Assembly (NCBI GenBank): GCA_043736395.1
Contig: JAYTCQ010000183.1
Coordinates: 1-9,705 of the forward strand
DNA length: 9,705 bases
Origin: JAFDVL01 sp043736395
GTDB taxonomy: Bacteria; Acidobacteriota; Blastocatellia; RBC074
Direction: 5' to 3'
Numbering within the stretch: the stretch's first letter is position 1; each line of letters opens with the position of its first letter. A model generated the notes under the pieces. That model made no database searches, was not told where the DNA came from, and saw only the letters and a list, made by a program, of their open reading frames with translations. The position numbers and the translations under genes are program-made. Positions 5,629 through 9,705 of this stretch are shown here, in pieces.

Positions 5629-6417
5629 ATGTCAACTGAATCCCCATTACTCATCTCGCTGGAAAACGGCATCAAACGTATCACGTTCAATCGTCCCAAA
5701 GCTCGTAACGCAATTACGCCGGAAATGTTCGGGCTTTTTTCACAGGCGATTCTCGATTCTGTCAAGGATGATTCCAAAGTCATTATCCTCACCGGAGCCG
5801 AAGACGCCTTCTGCGCCGGAGCCGATCTTGGTGGATTCAACGCGATGGATTCTGCAAATTATGAGGTCACAGAATCTCTGCGCACTACAACCAATCCTGC
5901 GATTATTGCGATGCGCGAAACGCCGAAGCCAATCATCGCCCGCGTCCACGGATTCGCCGCCGGAATCGGCTGCAATTACGCGCTCGCTTGCGATTTGATT
6001 ATTGCATCCGAAGAGGCGAAATTTGCCGAACTTTTTGTGCGCATCGGATTGATGCCGGACGGCGGAGGAACGCACTTTGTCCCGCAGCTCGTCGGGTACC
6101 ACAAAGCCTTCGAAATGATTGCGCTTGGCGAAACTGTGCTGGCGCAGGAAGCCTTCAAATTAGGCATTGTGAATCGTGTAGTTCCATACGCTGAATTGGA
6201 CGCGACTGTCAATGCCATCGCTGAACGATTGAAGGCCTCACCCGCGATTTCATTGGCTAAAATTAAAGCTGGATTAAATTACGGAATGACGCACAGCCTC
6301 GCGGAATCTCTGGAATTTGAAGCCATCAATCAAGCCGAATGCTTCCACTCCGCCGACTTCCGCGAAGGCGTTTTAGCCTTCGTTGAAAAACGAAAAGCTG
6401 TTTTCAGCGGTAAGTAA
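5629..6417 (+). CDS. Enoyl-CoA hydratase/isomerase family protein, PaaG-like
   Basis: Crotonase-fold acyl-CoA enzyme of 262 residues, the usual length. Oxyanion-hole segments are FCAGADL (61-67) and HGFAAGIG (107-114); the N-terminal ITFNRPKARNAIT and C-terminal DFREGVLAFVEKRKAVF are typical. Both catalytic glutamates of classical hydratase are absent by motif alignment: the GCE position is N116 and the QPE position is F136. Instead it has IGLMPDGGGTHFVPQLVG with D144, the pattern of PaaG-type ring-epoxide/enoyl-CoA isomerases (E. coli PaaG reads GLIPDCGGTW). It is therefore more likely a double-bond or ring isomerase than a hydratase. The ATG at 5629 has AAAGGA 6 nt upstream. It is divergent from the SDR gene and 15 nt ahead of the glycosidase, so the last two are probably one transcript, an unusual pairing. 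No paa genes are nearby. Confidence 0.88.
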   Translation: MSTESPLLISLENGIKRITFNRPKARNAITPEMFGLFSQAILDSVKDDSKVIILTGAEDAFCAGADLGGFNAMDSANYEVTESLRTTTNPAIIAMRETPKPIIARVHGFAAGIGCNYALACDLIIASEEAKFAELFVRIGLMPDGGGTHFVPQLVGYHKAFEMIALGETVLAQEAFKLGIVNRVVPYAELDATVNAIAERLKASPAISLAKIKAGLNYGMTHSLAESLEFEAINQAECFHSADFREGVLAFVEKRKAVFSGK

Positions 6418-6432
6418 AAATTTAAGCAATGT

Positions 6433-9090
6433 ATGAAAATTCAGGAAACGTCTGAGGCACTGCGCCTAAAGGAATCCCACGATCATCACATTCCCTGGAA
6501 AAAATGGGGGCCATATTTAAGTGAACGCGCCTGGGGAACCGTCCGCGAAGATTACTCCGCCAACGGCGATGCATGGAATAATTTGACGTATGATCAATCG
6601 CGCTCCAAGGCCTATCGCTGGAGCGAAGACGGCATCGCGGGCATCTCTGATCGCTATCAAAATTTATGCTTTGCCGTCGCGTTGTGGAACGGCAACGATG
6701 ATCACTTGAAAGAGCGATTATTCGGACTCTCAGGCCCGCAGGGCAATCACGGCGAAGATGTCAAAGAATATTATTTTTACCTTGACGCGACGCCGACGCA
6801 TTCATATCTCAAGTACCAGTACAAATATCCGCAGGCGCGTTTTCCCTACGAAGAATTGATCGAAGCCAATCGCCGCCGCACTCGTCAGGAACCGGAAGTA
6901 GAATTACTCGACACCGGAATTTTTGATGACAATCATTACTTCGAAGTGAATGTTGAGTACGCCAAAGCCGCGCCCGAAGACATCTGCATTCGCATTGTCA
7001 TCACCAACCGCAGCACTGATTTTGCGTATCTTGAAGTGCTGCCGACACTCTGGTTTCGTAACACCTGGGCCTGGGGAGCCGATGATCGAAAGCCTCGGAT
7101 TCGCGCCGACGAGGACAACCTCAGCGTGCTTCGCGCGCGCCATTTTGATACTGGATTATGCCAGCTAATTTGCGATAATGCGCCAGCGTTTCCAGAACTT
7201 TTATTTACAGATAACGAAACAAATTATCAGCGGCTTTACAATGCCGAAAATATGTCAGCCTTCGTCAAGGATGGCATCAATAATTACATTGTAAATGGCG
7301 ATAAAACGGCGATCAATCCGGGCCGTAGTGGAACGAAAGCCGCCGCTCGTTATCGCTTAAATATGGCCCCCGGAGCGACGGCGACGATTAAGCTTCGATT
7401 GACGAATGACATTGCTCCGAAGCCTGCGCTCGGCCCGCGATTTGATGAAATTTTTGAGGCGCGTTTACGTGAAGCTGATGAATTTCATGAATCGCTTTCG
7501 CCGAATCTCCAGAATGATGAATTGCGTCAGATTCAGCGGCAGGCATTCGCCGGGATGATCTGGTCGAAGCAATATTATCACTACGATGTCCCCCGCTGGA
7601 TGCGCGGCGATCCTGGTATGCCGGAGCCTCCACGTAGCCGCCAGAAAGGACGCAATTATGCTTGGAGACACCTCAACAACGAAGAAATAATTTCGATGCC
7701 TGACACGTGGGAATACCCCTGGTTTGCGGCGTGGGATTTGGCTTTCCACTGCGTGCCGTTCGCCATCATTGACCCGGCTTTTGCGAAGGCGCAATTGATC
7801 CTGATGCTGCGCGAATGGTACATGCATCCGAATGGTCAGATTCCAGCGTACGAGTGGAACTTCTCTGATGTAAATCCTCCTGTGCATGCGTGGGCTGCGC
7901 TGCGTGTTTACCAGCTCGAGCAGGAAGTTTGGGGACGCAGCGACCGCAATTTTCTCGAACGAATTTTTCATAAGTTGCTTTTAAATTTTACGTGGTGGGT
8001 GAATCGAAAAGACGCGGAAGGCAACAACGTTTTTCAAGGTGGATTTCTCGGACTCGATAACATCGGAGTCTTTGACCGCAGTGCGACTTTGCCGAGCGGA
8101 GGTTCACTGGAACAATCTGATGCCACGAGTTGGATGGGAATGTACTGCCTCAATCTGATGAATATGGCGCTCGAATTAGCCAAAGAAAATCCCGCGTACG
8201 AAGACGTAGCATCGAAATTTTTCGAGCATTTTGTTCACATCGCCCGCGCGATGAACAACATGGCCGGACAAGGAATTTCGCTCTGGAATGATGAGGACGG
8301 ATTTTATTACGACGTGCTGCATCTACCCTATCGGCAGGCGATTCCACTTCGCGTCAGATCAATGGTAGGCTTGATTCCATTGTTCGCGGCGACGACATTG
8401 GAAGAGGAAACCGTCAACAAATTCCCTAGCTTCAAGCGGCGCATGCAGTATTTCATTGATATGTTCCCCGAACTCAGCGCGAACATCGAAACCAGAGCTG
8501 ATGAGAACGGACTGCGTCGTTTCCTATCGCTCGTGAACAGTAATCGCCTGCGTAAAGTGCTGCGATTCATGCTGGATGAAAAAGAATTTTTATCGCCTTA
8601 CGGAGTTCGCTCCTTGTCGCGTTATCATCTGGAAAATCCGTATCGAATACAACTCGAAGAAAATTCTTATGAAGTGAATTACGAACCCGCCGAATCGCAA
8701 ACTCCACTCTTCGGAGGCAATTCAAACTGGCGCGGCCCGATCTGGTTTCCTGTGAATTATTTATTAATCGAAGCCTTGCAAAACTTCCATCAATTCCTGG
8801 GCGATGAATTCAAAATTGAGTACCCGACAACTTCAGGGAAAAAGCTGAACCTGAACGAAATCAGTCAGGATTTATCAGCTCGCCTGACGAAACTTTTTCA
8901 AATTGACAAAAGCGGCTCCCGCCCAATAAACACAGGTGTCAACCGCTTTCGTGACGACAAGAGCTGGCGCAATTTAATTTTATTTCACGAATATTTTAAC
9001 GGAGAAAACGGCGCAGGCTTAGGAGCTTCGCATCAGACGGGATGGACGGGATTAATTGCTGAGATGATTTATCGTAGAAGTAAAAAATAA
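6433..9090 (+). CDS. GH63 / MGH1-like glucosidase
   Basis: Large cytoplasmic glycoside hydrolase of 885 residues with no signal peptide. The N-terminal part (about 1-340) is a beta-sandwich; the C-terminal part (about 355-880) is an (alpha/alpha)6 barrel of the GH63/mannosylglycerate-hydrolase-like clan. Conserved stretches are WEYPWFAAWDLAFHCVPF (426-443), WNFSDVNPPVHAWA (475-488), SLEQSDATSWMGMYCLNLM (558-576), FGGNSNWRGPIWFPVNYLL (760-778) and HEYFNGENGAGLGASHQTGW (852-871), followed by TGLIAEMIYR. By analogy with clan GH-G enzymes, D563 in EQSDATSW is a candidate general acid, and a glutamate near 747-754 upstream of NWRGPIW may act as base; this is by motif only. Family members hydrolyse alpha-glucosides or glucosyl/mannosyl-glycerate; the substrate here is unknown. 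ATG 6433 has no strong Shine-Dalgarno, which fits coupling to the gene 15 nt upstream. The frame is intact. Confidence 0.87.
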   Translation: MKIQETSEALRLKESHDHHIPWKKWGPYLSERAWGTVREDYSANGDAWNNLTYDQSRSKAYRWSEDGIAGISDRYQNLCFAVALWNGNDDHLKERLFGLSGPQGNHGEDVKEYYFYLDATPTHSYLKYQYKYPQARFPYEELIEANRRRTRQEPEVELLDTGIFDDNHYFEVNVEYAKAAPEDICIRIVITNRSTDFAYLEVLPTLWFRNTWAWGADDRKPRIRADEDNLSVLRARHFDTGLCQLICDNAPAFPELLFTDNETNYQRLYNAENMSAFVKDGINNYIVNGDKTAINPGRSGTKAAARYRLNMAPGATATIKLRLTNDIAPKPALGPRFDEIFEARLREADEFHESLSPNLQNDELRQIQRQAFAGMIWSKQYYHYDVPRWMRGDPGMPEPPRSRQKGRNYAWRHLNNEEIISMPDTWEYPWFAAWDLAFHCVPFAIIDPAFAKAQLILMLREWYMHPNGQIPAYEWNFSDVNPPVHAWAALRVYQLEQEVWGRSDRNFLERIFHKLLLNFTWWVNRKDAEGNNVFQGGFLGLDNIGVFDRSATLPSGGSLEQSDATSWMGMYCLNLMNMALELAKENPAYEDVASKFFEHFVHIARAMNNMAGQGISLWNDEDGFYYDVLHLPYRQAIPLRVRSMVGLIPLFAATTLEEETVNKFPSFKRRMQYFIDMFPELSANIETRADENGLRRFLSLVNSNRLRKVLRFMLDEKEFLSPYGVRSLSRYHLENPYRIQLEENSYEVNYEPAESQTPLFGGNSNWRGPIWFPVNYLLIEALQNFHQFLGDEFKIEYPTTSGKKLNLNEISQDLSARLTKLFQIDKSGSRPINTGVNRFRDDKSWRNLILFHEYFNGENGAGLGASHQTGWTGLIAEMIYRRSKK

Positions 9091-9156
9091 ATTATTGAAA
9101 AAAACCGAGGCAATGATATTGTCGCGTTGGAGTCAAAAAGAAAGAAAAGAGAAGAG

Positions 9157-9595
9157 AAGATTCCACCTTTTAGGAGAAATAGAACTTTCCCCCAAGGCAT
9201 TCATTGGGCCACATGGAGTGAATTTATTGAGCGGTCTGTAATCAATCCCCCATCGTTCGAATTTGATTTTTGGACTGAAAGCATTTCTTGAGAACTTAAA
9301 ACAAGCTGGGTGCTAGGAAGCATATATTGCCGGGAGTTTCATAACGAATAAATCTGAGCCGCAGGATTTTGATGGGAGCTGGAGTAAATTCGGCGTTGAT
9401 CCTTCAAAACTTGATTCGGTACTTTTGGATTTTAGTAATGATCGTATTGCACAAAAAACGAAATACGGAGGAGAAATGTTCATCGCACAGGCTCCAGCTA
9501 ACGACAAGCACATCTTTCTAGGTTTCTTTCAGCGCGACCGCAGGAATCAACCCAAAGGAATTATCGGTATTAAATTGAGCGAGGACTTTTTATGA
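9157..9595 (+). pseudogene. Broken DUF6932 gene (nucleotidyltransferase-like)
   Basis: Reading across two frames rebuilds a protein of about 145 residues matching DUF6932: IPPFRRNRTFPQGIHWATW (from 9160), then HRSNLIFGLKAFLENLKQAG (from 9251), EAYIAGSFITNKSEPQDFDG (from 9317), LDSVLLDFSNDRIAQKTKYG and FFQRDRRNQPKGIIGIKL up to the TGA at 9593-9595. Three lesions are visible. The expected ATG before IPPF reads AAG (9157-9159). An extra C in the run CCCCC (9247-9251) shifts the frame. A TAG at 9314-9316 replaces a codon between GC and EAY, probably Lys AAG. GS-x9-DFD (9332-9373) matches the nucleotidyltransferase motif, so an intact relative would be an NTase-fold protein. The stop overlaps the next ORF as ATGA. 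The one caveat is that the C-run shift alone could be a sequencing error. It lies 66 nt after the glycosidase gene; 9091-9156 holds nothing recognisable. Confidence 0.75.
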
Positions 9596-9687
9596 TTGCA
9601 AACGAAAGAGAATATCGAGTTACAAACTCATGTTACGCAGCGAGAAATCTTGAGATAAACTTGACGTATGGACAAGACTCTGTTTGA
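9592..9687 (+). pseudogene. Truncated partner ORF overlapping the DUF6932 relic
   Basis: An ATG overlaps the DUF6932 stop as ATGA, typical of translationally coupled pairs. It reads MIANEREYRVTNS and ends after 31 residues. The first 11 residues resemble the start of small proteins (commonly MI-NER-YRIT-AQ) that I recall next to DUF6932 genes, some annotated as helix-turn-helix or antitoxin-like. Similarity stops around 9624-9630 and the remaining residues look random. The simplest explanation is that an insertion sequence has entered the gene here, because a transposase-like start codon follows at 9668. Function is not provable from the stub. Confidence 0.45.
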
Positions 9688-9705
9688 CCTCTACACCGAT
9701 TATTT
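9628..9705 (+). mobile_element. Probable left end of an insertion sequence
   Basis: From about the point where the partner ORF loses its family sequence there is a short untranslated stretch (TCATGTTACGCAGCGAGAAA onward) and then a transposase-like start codon. That is the layout of an IS terminus. Only one end is in the window, so neither the inverted repeat nor the target duplication can be seen, and the exact boundary is uncertain by several bases. Confidence 0.4.
9668..9705 (+). CDS. Start of a transposase gene (partial, runs off the window)
   Basis: ATG followed by 11 further codons gives MDKTLFDLYTDY, then the window ends. Starts of this form (M-x-x-TLFDLY-x-DYL) occur in DDE transposases of IS4/IS701-like elements in many soil bacteria; that link is from memory of the family and rests on 12 residues. 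No clear Shine-Dalgarno is seen upstream (AAACTTGACGT). The position, inside a disrupted gene next to a pseudogene, supports a mobile element. Confidence 0.42.
   Translation, partial: MDKTLFDLYTDY

Noticed and set aside
7465..7971. Minus-strand 168-codon open frame within the glycosidase gene
   Set aside because: No recognisable motif or ribosome-binding site, and it lies wholly inside a strongly supported coding region.
9111..9121. CAATGATATTG hairpin as terminator of the glycosidase gene
   Set aside because: A 4-bp AT-rich stem without a T run is too weak to support.
9113..9241. Small ORF starting MILSRWSQKERK
   Set aside because: It overlaps the DUF6932 relic in the other frame, which carries the recognisable family sequence; its composition is A/G-rich noise.
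9247..9316. Programmed frameshift at the C5 run in the DUF6932 gene
   Set aside because: A downstream in-frame TAG and the missing start codon would still block expression, so decay is simpler.

Overview
The window reads like an accessory-rich stretch of a free-living, carbohydrate-using bacterium. The gene complement suits Acidobacteriota, most likely class Blastocatellia: a DUF1080 (3-keto-disaccharide hydrolase-like) secreted protein, an orphan NtrB-like sensor kinase, a stand-alone type II mannose-6-phosphate isomerase cupin, a gluconate-5-dehydrogenase-like SDR, a GH63/MGH1-like glucosidase and a DUF6932 relic. Intergenic spacers packed with repeats fit too. The taxonomic call is inference from gene families and style, since no rRNA or marker gene is present.

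Layout. Positions 1-870 hold a REP-associated tyrosine transposase (RAYT) bracketed by two BIME-like pairs of GC-rich palindromes. A secreted DUF1080 protein follows on the plus strand (910-1851). It converges on a minus-strand run across an imperfect hairpin that could terminate both sides. Read 5' to 3', the minus-strand run is: SDR dehydrogenase (5503-4724), cupin (4642-4292), sensor histidine kinase (4171-2381) and a YegP-like DUF1508 protein (2279-1941). The SDR/cupin and cupin/kinase spacers each carry a different short-repeat family arranged as inverted repeats. A divergent promoter region (5504-5628) separates this run from a plus-strand pair 15 nt apart: a PaaG-like enoyl-CoA hydratase/isomerase (5629-6417) and an 885-residue GH63/MGH1-like glycosidase (6433-9090).

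The last 615 bases are genomic debris. A DUF6932 (nucleotidyltransferase-like) gene can be reassembled by eye from two frames and carries three visible lesions: an ATG-to-AAG start, an extra C in a C5 run and an in-frame TAG. An ATGA-overlapping partner ORF starts with MIANEREYRVT and loses its family resemblance after about a dozen residues. A second ORF, starting MDKTLFDLYTDY and resembling an insertion-sequence transposase, begins 76 nt after the partner's start and runs off the window.

Functionally, DUF1080, the cupin, the SDR and the glycosidase all point to sugar or glycan turnover, but nothing ties them into one proven pathway. The most interesting signals are the RAYT/REP cassette, where sequence differences between the two REP pairs are mirrored in both arms of each pair, and the decayed two-gene DUF6932 module with its NTase motif.
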